Shown: piece by piece, positions 32,983-41,669 of the stretch
How the letters are laid out: each line of letters opens with the position of its first letter
How positions within the stretch are numbered: the first letter of the stretch is position 1
Assembly: GCA_958439195.1 (NCBI GenBank)
Contig: OY288157.1
Location: 186,001 to 250,000, forward strand
DNA: 64,000 nt
Reading direction: 5' to 3'
DNA from: an uncultured Paracoccaceae bacterium
GTDB lineage: Bacteria; Pseudomonadota; Alphaproteobacteria; Rhodobacterales; Rhodobacteraceae
Position numbers and translations under genes: made by a program
Notes under the pieces: generated by a model
The model's database searches: none
What the model saw: the letters and a program-made list of their open reading frames with translations, nothing else
Told to the model about the DNA's origin: nothing

Positions 32983-34113
32983 ATGTCACTGAATACCGTG
33001 CGCCCGTGGCGCAATATCTATCGCCGCAAATCCCGCCAGATCAGGGTGGGCAAGGTGCTGGTGGGGGGTGACGCACCGATCAGCGTGCAAACCATGACCA
33101 ATACGCTGACAACCGATGTGTCCGCCACGCTGGAACAAATCCAGCGCGCCGCCATTGCCGGGGCCGATATCGTCCGCGTCTCTACCCCCGATGAAGACAG
33201 CACCCGCGCCCTGCGCGAAATCGTTGCGGAAAGCCCCGTTCCCATCGTGGCCGACATCCATTTCCACTACAAACGCGCGATCGAGGCAGCCGAAGCCGGC
33301 GCCGCCTGCCTGCGCATCAATCCGGGAAACATCGGCGATGCGCGCCGCGTGGCCGAGGTGGTCAAGGCTGCTAAAGACCACGGCTGTTCCATCCGCATCG
33401 GCGTGAACGCGGGCAGTCTGGAAAAGCACCTGCTGGACAAATATGGCGAACCCTGTCCCGACGCGATGGTCGAATCCGGGATGGACCATATCAAGCTGTT
33501 GCAGGACAACGATTTTCATGAATTCAAGATCAGCGTGAAAGCCTCTGATGTCTTTATGGCCGCCGCCGCCTATCAGCAGTTGGCCGAAGCGACGGATGCC
33601 CCGATCCACCTTGGCATCACCGAAGCGGGGGGCCTGGTTTCCGGCACTGTCAAATCCGCCATCGGCCTTGGCAACCTGCTGTGGATGGGCATTGGCGATA
33701 CGATCCGCGTTTCCTTGTCCGCTGATCCGGTGGAAGAGGTGAAGGTGGGCTTTGAAATACTTAAATCCCTGGGCCTGCGCCATCGCGGCGTGACCATCAT
33801 CTCCTGCCCGTCCTGCGCGCGGCAGGGGTTCGATGTGATCAAGACAGTAACGGCGCTTGAAGATCGCCTTGCCCACATCACCACATCGCTGTCGCTGTCT
33901 ATCATCGGTTGCGTGGTCAACGGTCCCGGCGAGGCGTTGATGACAGACATCGGCTTTACCGGTGGTGGGGCAGGGTCTGGGATGGTCTACCTTGCGGGCA
34001 AGCAAAGCCATAAACTGGGCAATGACCGGATGATCGACCACATCGTCGAACTGGTCGAGGCGAAGGCCGCCGAAATCGACGCGGCCGAAAAGGCGGCCGA
34101 AGCCGCCGAATAG
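32983..34113 (+). CDS. ispG: (E)-4-hydroxy-3-methylbut-2-enyl-diphosphate synthase IspG
   Basis: 376 aa. Iron-sulfur enzyme of the MEP pathway that reductively opens MEcPP to HMBPP, feeding isoprenoids such as undecaprenol, quinones, carotenoids and phytol. A TIM barrel (about 15-260; ISVQTMTNTLTTD, RVSTPDEDS, PVPIVADIHF, RINPGNIGD) precedes the [4Fe-4S] domain with C275, C278 (SCPSCARQG) and C310 plus E317 (GCVVNGPGE). Charged Ala/Glu-rich C-terminus. This is the standard bacterial two-domain form. It converges on the DsbA-like gene with a 6-bp gap. Confidence 0.97.
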   Translation: MSLNTVRPWRNIYRRKSRQIRVGKVLVGGDAPISVQTMTNTLTTDVSATLEQIQRAAIAGADIVRVSTPDEDSTRALREIVAESPVPIVADIHFHYKRAIEAAEAGAACLRINPGNIGDARRVAEVVKAAKDHGCSIRIGVNAGSLEKHLLDKYGEPCPDAMVESGMDHIKLLQDNDFHEFKISVKASDVFMAAAAYQQLAEATDAPIHLGITEAGGLVSGTVKSAIGLGNLLWMGIGDTIRVSLSADPVEEVKVGFEILKSLGLRHRGVTIISCPSCARQGFDVIKTVTALEDRLAHITTSLSLSIIGCVVNGPGEALMTDIGFTGGGAGSGMVYLAGKQSHKLGNDRMIDHIVELVEAKAAEIDAAEKAAEAAE

Positions 34114-34119
34114 GCGCGA

Positions 34120-34872
34120 TTAGCCCTCTTTCGCCCGCTGCTCTTCGACAATCTGCTGCATCGCCTCCAGCGGCACATAGCCCCGGACCATTGTGCCCCC
34201 CACCACAAAGGTGGGCGTGCCGCTGATATCCATTGTCTGGGCAAGGCGATGATTATCTTCGATCACCTTGGTCACTTCCGGCGCGTTCATCCGGTCCATG
34301 ATCGGCTGCGGCTCCAGCCCCAGGTCGTTTGCCACCCGGACCAAAGCGTCGGGCGTGGTATCGGCACGCATCGACAACAGCGCATCATGTGCCTGCTTGT
34401 AGGCGTCATCGCCATGCAGTTGCAGAACTGCGATGGCAAACCGCGATGCCAGCACGGATTGCTCGCCCAAAATCGGGAACTCCTTCAAAACAAAGCGGAT
34501 ATTCCCGTCACCTTCGACCAGTTGGTCCACCTCTTGCCACGCCTTGCGGCAATAGCCGCAGCGATAGTCGATGAATTCGACAACCGTGATGTCGCCATCC
34601 GGGTTTCCCCCGACATAGGACGCCGCGTCATTGAAGATCGCGTCGGATTGTGCCGCCAACATCTCCTTGTCGCGCGCAACCGCCGCAACCTGCTCGCGGG
34701 CTTCCAGCTCATTCATGACCTCGACCAGAACCTCGGGGTTCTCCATCAGATAGGCCCGCACTTCGGCGCGAAACGCCGTGCGTTCGTCGTCTGTCATATT
34801 CGTCAGGCCATCGGCAAATCCGGGCAGGGCAAGGGAAAGCGTCAGGGCAGTGCCCGCAAGAATACCGCGCAT
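34120..34872 (-). CDS. DsbA/ScsC-like secreted thiol oxidoreductase
   Basis: 250 aa. A signal peptide (MRGILAGTALTLSLALPGFA/DG) is followed by an N-terminal helical DUF (about 25-80; LMENPEVLVEVMNELEARE), typical of the ScsC/Com1-like group, then a thioredoxin fold with active site C105-G-Y-C108 (IDYRCGYCRK) and cis-Pro in SGTPTFVV. Periplasmic disulfide oxidase or isomerase. In ScsC-type proteins the N-terminal helices trimerise the enzyme into an isomerase; whether this one does is inference. ATG 34872 is preferred over upstream codons, which lack a signal peptide. Confidence 0.88.
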   Translation of the reverse strand: MRGILAGTALTLSLALPGFADGLTNMTDDERTAFRAEVRAYLMENPEVLVEVMNELEAREQVAAVARDKEMLAAQSDAIFNDAASYVGGNPDGDITVVEFIDYRCGYCRKAWQEVDQLVEGDGNIRFVLKEFPILGEQSVLASRFAIAVLQLHGDDAYKQAHDALLSMRADTTPDALVRVANDLGLEPQPIMDRMNAPEVTKVIEDNHRLAQTMDISGTPTFVVGGTMVRGYVPLEAMQQIVEEQRAKEG

Positions 34873-35124
34873 CAATGGCTCCGTGATGGCTAGGCCCGTT
34901 CGGGCATGGGTTTTGCCTATGCCCCGCAATGCGGCACAGCCTGTTGCGCACCATACCGGGTTGGTGCCTAGAAATTCAAGCTGCACCACCCCGGTTCGCC
35001 GCATCGTGATAGGGTTCGCCACTTGCCCGCGCAGGGCTGCCACAGGTTCCATCCCTTTGCGCAGGCGTGAATGGACAAGCGCAAGGCAAGGCTGGATAGT
35101 TGGCGAAAACAACGGGGGCAGGGC

Positions 35125-36327
35125 ATGCGGACATGGCTGATGGCGATCGTGATGGGGGTTCTGGGCTGGCTTCCTGCCGCAGCACAGGATCTGTCGGCGC
35201 TGGCACGGCTTGACGCCGCCGCCTCATCCCTCGTGGATCAGGGCGAAACCCTGTCCATCACCCTCCGCCTCAGCCAACCCGTGCCGTGGCGCGTGCGTCT
35301 GGCCGACAATCCCCGCCGCCTGATCATGGATTTCCGCGAGGTGGATTGGTCCGGCATCGCCGCCATGCCCCGCAGCAGCACCCGCATCGCGGACCTTCGT
35401 GCTGGCAGTTTCCGCCCCGGTTGGTCGCGTCTGGTGATGGAACTGAACGCCCCCCTGGCCGTTCTGTCGGCAGAAATGGCCACCGCAGAGGGCGCAACGG
35501 TCAGCCTGCGTCTTGGCCCCACCACTCCCAGGGATTTCGCCCAGCAGGCGGCCCAGCCGGAACCTGCGGAATGGGCGCTGCCTGAACCGGCGGACCTGCC
35601 AACACCTTCCCCGCGCGGCAGCGGGCCGCTGACCGTGGTCCTTGACCCTGGCCATGGCGGCATCGACCCCGGCGCCGAACGGGATAACCGGACAGAGGCG
35701 GAACTGATGCTGATCTTTGCCCGCGAACTCAAAGAGTTGCTGGTCCGCGATGGTGGCTTTCGGGTCGTGATGACGCGCGAAGAAGATGTCTTTGTTCCCC
35801 TTGAAACACGAATTTCCATCGCCCATGCCGCCAAAGCGGATGTGTTCCTGTCGCTGCACGCCGATGCCTTGGCCGAGGGTGAGGCGGTGGGGGCCACCAT
35901 CTATACCCTGTCCGATGATGCCAGCGATGAAGCGGCCCGCGCCCTGGCGGAACGGCATGACCGCGATGATCTGCTGTCGGGCATCGACCTCACGGATCAG
36001 GATGATCTGGTGGCAACCGTGTTGATGGATATGGCCCGCACTGAAACGCAGCCCCGGATTGATCGGCTGGCATTGGCCTTGCGACAGTCGATTTCCGGCG
36101 CGGGGCTGAAAATGCACCGCCATCCCATCCAGCAGGCGGGCTTTTCCGTGCTGAAATCGCCGGACGTGCCGTCTGTTCTGATCGAATTGGGGTTCCTGTC
36201 CTCCGCCTCTGATCTGGAACGGCTGATCGACCCGGAATGGCGCGCCAAGATGACAGCCGCCATCCGGGATGCCTTGCGCGTCTGGGCTGCCGAAGATGCC
36301 GCCTTGGCAGGAATGAACGACAACTGA
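35125..36327 (+). CDS. N-acetylmuramoyl-L-alanine amidase (AmiC-like)
   Basis: 400 aa. A signal peptide (MRTWLMAIVMGVLGWLPAAA/QD) leads to an N-terminal AMIN domain (about 30-155; LRLSQPVPWRVRLADNPRRLIMDF), which targets septal peptidoglycan. A Pro-rich linker and an Amidase_3 catalytic domain (about 185-395) follow, with zinc ligands in LDPGHGGIDPGA (His), a Glu in NRTEAELML, SLHADAL (His) and the catalytic Glu in SVLIELGFLS. It cleaves the stem peptide from MurNAc during daughter-cell separation. An inhibitory helix segment (DEAARALAERHDRDDLLSG) that needs EnvC/NlpD-like activation is visible. Next to PBP1A. Confidence 0.94.
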   Translation: MRTWLMAIVMGVLGWLPAAAQDLSALARLDAAASSLVDQGETLSITLRLSQPVPWRVRLADNPRRLIMDFREVDWSGIAAMPRSSTRIADLRAGSFRPGWSRLVMELNAPLAVLSAEMATAEGATVSLRLGPTTPRDFAQQAAQPEPAEWALPEPADLPTPSPRGSGPLTVVLDPGHGGIDPGAERDNRTEAELMLIFARELKELLVRDGGFRVVMTREEDVFVPLETRISIAHAAKADVFLSLHADALAEGEAVGATIYTLSDDASDEAARALAERHDRDDLLSGIDLTDQDDLVATVLMDMARTETQPRIDRLALALRQSISGAGLKMHRHPIQQAGFSVLKSPDVPSVLIELGFLSSASDLERLIDPEWRAKMTAAIRDALRVWAAEDAALAGMNDN

Positions 36328-36454
36328 AGGGCAACATCGGCAAGGCAGGCGGCAAGCTGCCGCGATTATCCACGCTCACGCCATCGTTTTGACCTTCCCC
36401 TCCCTGCGCGTGTATAAGCATCCACGTATCAGGACAGTTTCGGGAAACGCGCGC

Positions 36455-39004
36455 GTGGTCAGATTCATCGGTTCATTTTTCGGGGCCATCTTCACGGCGG
36501 TCACGTTGGGAATTCTGTTCGGCGCGCTGACCATCGGCGCGATCTTTTTCATGTATTCCCGCGATCTGCCCAGCCACGAAAGCCTGGCGCAATACACGCC
36601 CCCCACGATCAGCCGGATCTATTCCGGCGAAGGGCGGATCATCGACGAATTCGCACAGGAACGCCGCCTTTTCGTGCCGATCGAGGATATTCCCGAACTG
36701 GTCAAGGATGCCTTCATCGCGGCCGAGGACAAGAATTTCTACAACCACCACGGCTATGATGTCACGGGTATGGCCGCCGCCTTCCGCGATGCCATCCTGA
36801 CCCGCGGCGAAGAACTGCGCGGCGCGTCGACCATCACCCAGCAGGTGATGAAGAACTTTCTTCTGTCGGGCGACCGGACAGGTGAACGCAAGATCAAGGA
36901 AATCATCCTTGCCACCCGGCTTGAGGAAACTTTGTCCAAGGACAAGATCCTGGAACTTTACCTGAACGAAATCTTTCTCGGCCAGAACAGCTATGGCGTC
37001 GCCGCCGCTGCCCAGACCTATTTCAACAAGCCGCTCTCTGCGCTCACCGCAGGCGAGGCGGCCTATCTGGCCACCCTGCCCAAAGCCCCGTCCGAAATGC
37101 ACCCTGTCCGCAACAAGGAACGGGCGCTGGAACGCCGCGCCTATGTGTTGAACCGCATGGCCGAAGATGGCCATATCACCCGCGAAGACGCCAAGGCCGA
37201 GGCGGAAAAGCCCCTTCTCACCGTCCAGAACGGCGATTTCCCCGCCTTCCGCGAGGCGTTGCCGCCGCGCAGCTATTTCACCGATGAAATCCGTCGCCAG
37301 CTTTCCACCACCTTCGGTGAAGCGGAATTCTTCGGCGGCGGCCTGTCGATCCGCGCCACCGCCGATCCCGAATTGCAGGAAGTCGCCGCCAAGGCCCTGC
37401 GTGATGGGCTTGAAAAATACGACCGCAGCCTTGGCATCTGGCGCGGTACGGGAAAGACCATCGCGGCCGATCGCCTTGCAGACTGGCGCCCCGCTTTGGC
37501 CGAGGCAGAGGTGCCGCGCGACATTACAGGCTGGTCCCCCGCCGTGGTTCTTGAACTGGGCGAAAACGACGCGCGCATCGGAATCGAAGGGGTCGAAGAT
37601 GATGCCGACGGCCACTGGATCCCCGCCGAAGACGTGACTTGGGCGCGCAAGCTGAACTCCGATGGCAGCTATGGCCGCAGGGCGCAGGTGGCCGGCGATC
37701 TGGTCGATGTGGGCGAAGTCGTTCTGGTCCGCCCCGTCACGTCGGATGAAGATGGCAGCTTCATCCGCTGGTCCCTGCGCCAGATCCCCGAAGTGCAGGG
37801 CGGATTCATGGCAATGGACGTGTTCACCGGCCGTGTCATCGCCATGCAGGGCGGGTTTTCCTATCAGGATTCCGTCTTCAACCGCGCCACGCAGGCCACT
37901 CGCCAGCCCGGTTCCAGCTTCAAGCCCTTTGTCTTTGCCGCCGCGCTGGACAATGGCTTTACCCCCGGCACCATCGTCGTCGATGCCCCGATCGAGGTGG
38001 AAACCGCCGAAGGTCTGTGGACGCCGAAGAATGCATCGAACAAATTTTATGGCCCAACCCCGGTTCGCACAGGGATCGAACAGTCACGCAACCTGATGAC
38101 TGTGCGGATCGCGCAGGAAATCGGGATGGACACGGTCGCGCGCTATGCTGAACGCTTTGGGGTCTACAACCCGATGCGGCCCTTCCTTGCGAATTCGCTG
38201 GGCGCACAGGAAACCACGCTGTTCAAGATGGTCGCCGCCTATGCGATGTTCGCCAATGGCGGCGAACGGGTGGAACCCACCTTGGTCGACCGAGTGCAGG
38301 ATCGCTTTGGGCGGACCATCTATCGCCATGACGAACGCGAATGCGTGGATTGTCGTTTGGCCAGCCTTGATCCCGGTGCCGGGGTTCGGATCCGGTCGGA
38401 ACGGGAACGTGTGATGGACGCGATCACCGCCTATCAGTTGACATCGATGATGGAAGGCGTGGTCACCCGCGGCACGGCGTCCTCTGCCGTGAACCTGCCC
38501 GTGCCTGTGGCAGGCAAGACCGGCACCACCAACGACGCCAAGGATGTCTGGTTCATCGGCTATACATCGAACATCGTTGCGGGCTGCTATATGGGGTATG
38601 ACCAACCGCGCAGCCTTGGTTCCGGCGCGTCGGGTGGCGGCTTGTGCGCCCCGGTGTTCCAGGAATTTATGGAAGAGGCCGTGGCCCGCTTTGGCGGCAC
38701 CGAATTCCGGGTTCCCGAAGGCGGCCGCTGGGTAAAGCTGGACCGGTTTACCGGATCGTTGCTGCCCGACAATGCCTCTGGCCCCAATGTCGTGGCGGAA
38801 TACTTCCGCGAAGGCGTGGATGGCATCATCGGTCTGGACATGATGGTCGATGGTGGTTTTGCTATGGGGTCCAACCTGCCGCTCTTTGCCATCGGCGAAG
38901 GTGATGGGGGGGGCGAAACGACGATCACCACATCTTCGGGCGAAACGGCCGTCATCCCGGAAAAGGCCGATTTTGGCACGCTCAGCTCCGGTGGTCTTTA
39001 CTGA
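36455..39004 (+). CDS. mrcA: Penicillin-binding protein 1A (bifunctional)
   Basis: 849 aa from GTG 36455; a TTG at 36389 would add 22 residues without family resemblance. Cytoplasmic tail, one TM helix (about 8-32), then a GT51 glycosyltransferase (about 55-230) with catalytic Glu in AAEDKNFYNHHG, STITQQVMKN and RKIKEIILATRLE. The OB-like region precedes the transpeptidase with SxxK S487-SFK490 (QPGSSFKPF). The SxN site follows (SRNLMT), and KTGTTN ends the active site. It polymerises lipid II and cross-links peptides in the periplasm. It lies 127 bp after the amidase, so the two envelope enzymes are likely co-expressed. Confidence 0.95.
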   Translation: MVRFIGSFFGAIFTAVTLGILFGALTIGAIFFMYSRDLPSHESLAQYTPPTISRIYSGEGRIIDEFAQERRLFVPIEDIPELVKDAFIAAEDKNFYNHHGYDVTGMAAAFRDAILTRGEELRGASTITQQVMKNFLLSGDRTGERKIKEIILATRLEETLSKDKILELYLNEIFLGQNSYGVAAAAQTYFNKPLSALTAGEAAYLATLPKAPSEMHPVRNKERALERRAYVLNRMAEDGHITREDAKAEAEKPLLTVQNGDFPAFREALPPRSYFTDEIRRQLSTTFGEAEFFGGGLSIRATADPELQEVAAKALRDGLEKYDRSLGIWRGTGKTIAADRLADWRPALAEAEVPRDITGWSPAVVLELGENDARIGIEGVEDDADGHWIPAEDVTWARKLNSDGSYGRRAQVAGDLVDVGEVVLVRPVTSDEDGSFIRWSLRQIPEVQGGFMAMDVFTGRVIAMQGGFSYQDSVFNRATQATRQPGSSFKPFVFAAALDNGFTPGTIVVDAPIEVETAEGLWTPKNASNKFYGPTPVRTGIEQSRNLMTVRIAQEIGMDTVARYAERFGVYNPMRPFLANSLGAQETTLFKMVAAYAMFANGGERVEPTLVDRVQDRFGRTIYRHDERECVDCRLASLDPGAGVRIRSERERVMDAITAYQLTSMMEGVVTRGTASSAVNLPVPVAGKTGTTNDAKDVWFIGYTSNIVAGCYMGYDQPRSLGSGASGGGLCAPVFQEFMEEAVARFGGTEFRVPEGGRWVKLDRFTGSLLPDNASGPNVVAEYFREGVDGIIGLDMMVDGGFAMGSNLPLFAIGEGDGGGETTITTSSGETAVIPEKADFGTLSSGGLY

Positions 39005-39096
39005 CCACCGGTCCTGCGGCAGGGCAGGGTGCAGCCCTTGCCCGCCGCCGCCCCAACGGGTATCACCCGCGCAGATAAATACAGGACAGACCCGCA

Positions 39097-40224
39097 ATGC
39101 GCTCTGAGACGCAGAACAATGTCGATGCGATCACCAAGTCGCTGAAGCTGCTGGCACAGCGGATGGATTGGGAAACCGCGCCGCACCGTCTGGAAGAATT
39201 CGATGCCATGATCGAAGCGCCAGATCTGTGGAACGATCCCGCCAAGGCGCAAAAGCTGATGCGCGAACGGCAATCATTGATCGAGGCGATTTCGACCTAC
39301 AAGATGATCGACAGCGGGTTGCGCGACAATGTCGAATTGATCGAACTGGGCGAGGCAGAGGGTGATCAGGAAATCATCCACGAAGCCGAATCCGCGCTCA
39401 AATCACTGGTCGAAGTGGCCGCCGCAAAAGAGCTTGAGGCGCTCTTGGACGGCGAAGCCGACGGCAATGACACCTTCCTTGAAATCAACGCCGGGGCAGG
39501 GGGCACGGAATCCTGCGATTGGGCGTCCATGCTGGCACGGATGTATGTGCGTTGGGCCGAAAAAAAGGGCTATAAGGTTGAAATGCAGTCCGAAACAGCG
39601 GGCGAAGAGGCCGGCATCCGGTCGGTCAGTTACAAGATCACGGGTCACAACGCCTATGGCTGGCTGAAATCCGAATCCGGCGTCCATCGCCTTGTGCGGA
39701 TCAGCCCCTATGATTCCGCAGCCCGCCGGCACACGTCATTTTCATCGGTCTGGGTCTATCCCGTTATTGATGACAACATTGAAATCGTCGTGCCCGATAA
39801 TGAAATCCGCATCGACACCTACCGCTCTTCCGGGGCGGGCGGCCAGCACGTCAACACCACCGACTCGGCCGTGCGGATCACCCACCTGCCGACCGGCATC
39901 GTGGTGACCAGTTCAATGAAATCACAGCACCAGAACCGCGAAATCGCTATGAACGCGTTGAAATCGCGGCTGTATCAAATGGAGCTGGACAAACGCAACG
40001 CCGCGATCAACGCCGCCTATGAAAACAAGGGCGAGGCGGGGTGGGGCAACCAGATCCGGTCCTACGTGTTGCAGCCGTACCAGATGGTCAAGGATCTGCG
40101 CACCAACGTGGAAACGTCTGATACCCAGGGTGTTCTGGATGGCGATCTGGACAGATTCATGGCCGCAACGCTGGCAATGGATGTCGCCGGAAAATCGCGG
40201 GCCGAGGCCACGGCCGAAGATTAA
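39097..40224 (+). CDS. prfB: Peptide chain release factor 2 (no programmed frameshift)
   Basis: 375 aa. Class I release factor reading UGA and UAA. The GGQ motif is at 248-250 (SSGAGGQHV). The stop-codon tripeptide, SPF in E. coli, is SPY at 203-205 here. The whole gene is one continuous frame from ATG 39097, lacking the in-frame UGA and +1 shift that control E. coli prfB, so that autoregulation is absent. N-terminal coiled domain (about 1-100), PCRF domain with INAGAGGTESCDWASML. It lies 92 bp after PBP1A and 87 bp before a DUF2189 membrane gene. Confidence 0.96.
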   Translation: MRSETQNNVDAITKSLKLLAQRMDWETAPHRLEEFDAMIEAPDLWNDPAKAQKLMRERQSLIEAISTYKMIDSGLRDNVELIELGEAEGDQEIIHEAESALKSLVEVAAAKELEALLDGEADGNDTFLEINAGAGGTESCDWASMLARMYVRWAEKKGYKVEMQSETAGEEAGIRSVSYKITGHNAYGWLKSESGVHRLVRISPYDSAARRHTSFSSVWVYPVIDDNIEIVVPDNEIRIDTYRSSGAGGQHVNTTDSAVRITHLPTGIVVTSSMKSQHQNREIAMNALKSRLYQMELDKRNAAINAAYENKGEAGWGNQIRSYVLQPYQMVKDLRTNVETSDTQGVLDGDLDRFMAATLAMDVAGKSRAEATAED

Positions 40225-40311
40225 GCCGATCCTCCGGGCAATACCTGAAAAACATATTTGCGCGCGCCCTATGCGGCGCTTACCCTTACCCAGATAAGTG
40301 GGAGGGGTTCC

Positions 40312-41097
40312 ATGCTTGATCATGCCGGTACGCCGCCTTCGGCGGTGCCTGAAGTTTTGTCACTGGATGTGGGCGACCTGCGGCACGCCCTTTCTGCGGG
40401 GTGGTGGGATTTTCTGGCCCATCCGCAATATGGTGCCTTCTTTGCGCTGGTCTATGTCGCTGGAGGGTGGCTTTTGACCTATGCCTTCACGGCACAGGGC
40501 CAAGTCTGGTGGACGTTGCCTGCCGCGGCAGGTTTTCCCATCCTTGCCCCGTTCGCGGCCTGTGGACTGTATGAAATAAGCCGCCGGCGGGAGGCGGGCG
40601 AGCCATTGGAATTCAACTCCATCCTTGGCGTTGTGTTCCGCCAGAAAGATCGTCAGATCCCATCGATGGCGGCGGTGATCGTGGTGTTCTTTTTGTTCTG
40701 GAACTTTCTTGCCCACACGATCTTTGCGCTGTTTCTGGGCAAGTCGACACTGACAAACATCTCCTCGTCGCTGGGGGTGTTCGTCACGCCTGAAGGGCTG
40801 ATGATGCTGGCTTTCGGCACCGCAGTCGGCGCCACCTTTGCCACCGTGCTTTATGCACTGACCGTGGTCAGCCTGCCCATGCTGCTGGATGACCGCGAGG
40901 TTGATTTCGTGACCGCCATGCTTACCTCAATCGCCTTGGTGCGCGAAAACCCCGTGGTGATGCTGGGCTGGGGCCTGTTCATCGCCGTCGTGCTGTTCGT
41001 GGGCATGCTGCCCGGATTTCTGGGCCTGTTCATCGTGCTGCCCGTGCTGGGCCATGCGACCTGGCACCTTTATCGGCGCGCGGTGACCTGGGTTTGA
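40312..41097 (+). CDS. DUF2189 integral membrane protein
   Basis: 261 aa with about six hydrophobic segments: about 43-62, 68-88, 122-145, 165-190, 215-235 and 238-255. The DUF2189 family pattern is seen in LRHALSAGWWDF, FPILAPFAACGLYEISRRREAGEPL and LDDREVDFVTAMLTSIALVRENP. No catalytic residues are evident; these proteins are described only as conserved membrane proteins and are often near cytochrome oxidase or other respiratory genes, not here. ATG 40312 has a strong GGGAGGGG ribosome site. A hairpin terminator separates it from the converging bactofilin gene. Confidence 0.82.
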   Translation: MLDHAGTPPSAVPEVLSLDVGDLRHALSAGWWDFLAHPQYGAFFALVYVAGGWLLTYAFTAQGQVWWTLPAAAGFPILAPFAACGLYEISRRREAGEPLEFNSILGVVFRQKDRQIPSMAAVIVVFFLFWNFLAHTIFALFLGKSTLTNISSSLGVFVTPEGLMMLAFGTAVGATFATVLYALTVVSLPMLLDDREVDFVTAMLTSIALVRENPVVMLGWGLFIAVVLFVGMLPGFLGLFIVLPVLGHATWHLYRRAVTWV

Positions 41098-41105
41098 CCC
41101 AATAG

Positions 41106-41127
41106 AAAAGGGCGCCAAAAGGCGCCC
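41106..41127 (-). terminator. Hairpin between converging DUF2189 and bactofilin genes
   Basis: Stem GGGCGCC (41110-41116), loop AAAA, GGCGCCC (41121-41127). On the minus strand it is followed by TTTTC, so it best serves the bactofilin transcript. The plus side has TGTATATT and may act more weakly. Confidence 0.7.
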
Positions 41128-41153
41128 TGTATATTCCCAACCAAAATTCGGTA

Positions 41154-41669
41154 TCAGACCGCGTCCGGCTTTGCCGCCGCAGGTGCAGGGGCGGCGGGTA
41201 TGGCCGGCGCAGCAGTGCGTCCCTGCGCAAGCGGATCTTCCTGGCGTTGGACCGACCCTTCAAAATGCGCACCGCTTTCGATGGCGATGGTCTTGTGGAT
41301 GATGTCACCCTCAACCCGCGCGGTCGATGTCAGCCGCACTTTCAGGCCACGCACCCGCCCAATGACCCGGCCATTGACCACAATGTCATCGGCCACAATC
41401 TCACCCCGGATCGTGGCGCTTTCGCCGACGGTCAACAGATGCGCGCGGATGTCACCTTCAACCGTGCCTTCCACCTGAATGTCACCCGTGGTCCGCAGGT
41501 TGCCAACAACGGTCAGGTCCGACGACAGCACCGAAGCCGAAGCCTTGCCCTTGGGGGCCGACGCGGTGAAATCCATGCTCGGTTTTGTCACGCCTGCCTC
41601 CGGTGTTTTGGGCTTTTCTGCCTCGGCCTGCTTTGGGCCCGGCTCATTGATTCGGCTCTTAGAAAACAT
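41154..41669 (-). CDS. Bactofilin (polymer-forming cytoskeletal protein)
   Basis: 171 aa. A central beta-helix of bactofilin (DUF583) repeats (about 48-135; VVGNLRTTGDIQVEGTVEGDI, GESATIRGEIVADDIVVNGRVIGRV) is flanked by disordered Pro/Lys/Ala tails. Bactofilins polymerise without nucleotide and recruit peptidoglycan enzymes to local sites. Its start overlaps the end of the upstream M23 peptidase gene by 11 bp, so the two are translationally coupled. This is the BacA/LmdC-type pairing known for stalk or helical cell growth in other bacteria. The N-terminal segment (MFSKSRINEPG) has a hydrophobic Phe typical of membrane-attaching bactofilins. Confidence 0.92.
   Translation of the reverse strand: MFSKSRINEPGPKQAEAEKPKTPEAGVTKPSMDFTASAPKGKASASVLSSDLTVVGNLRTTGDIQVEGTVEGDIRAHLLTVGESATIRGEIVADDIVVNGRVIGRVRGLKVRLTSTARVEGDIIHKTIAIESGAHFEGSVQRQEDPLAQGRTAAPAIPAAPAPAAAKPDAV

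Noticed and set aside
36389..36454. TTG start for PBP1A at 36389
   Set aside because: It adds 22 residues without resemblance to other PBP1A proteins. GTG 36455 gives the familiar VRFIGSFFGAIF start.
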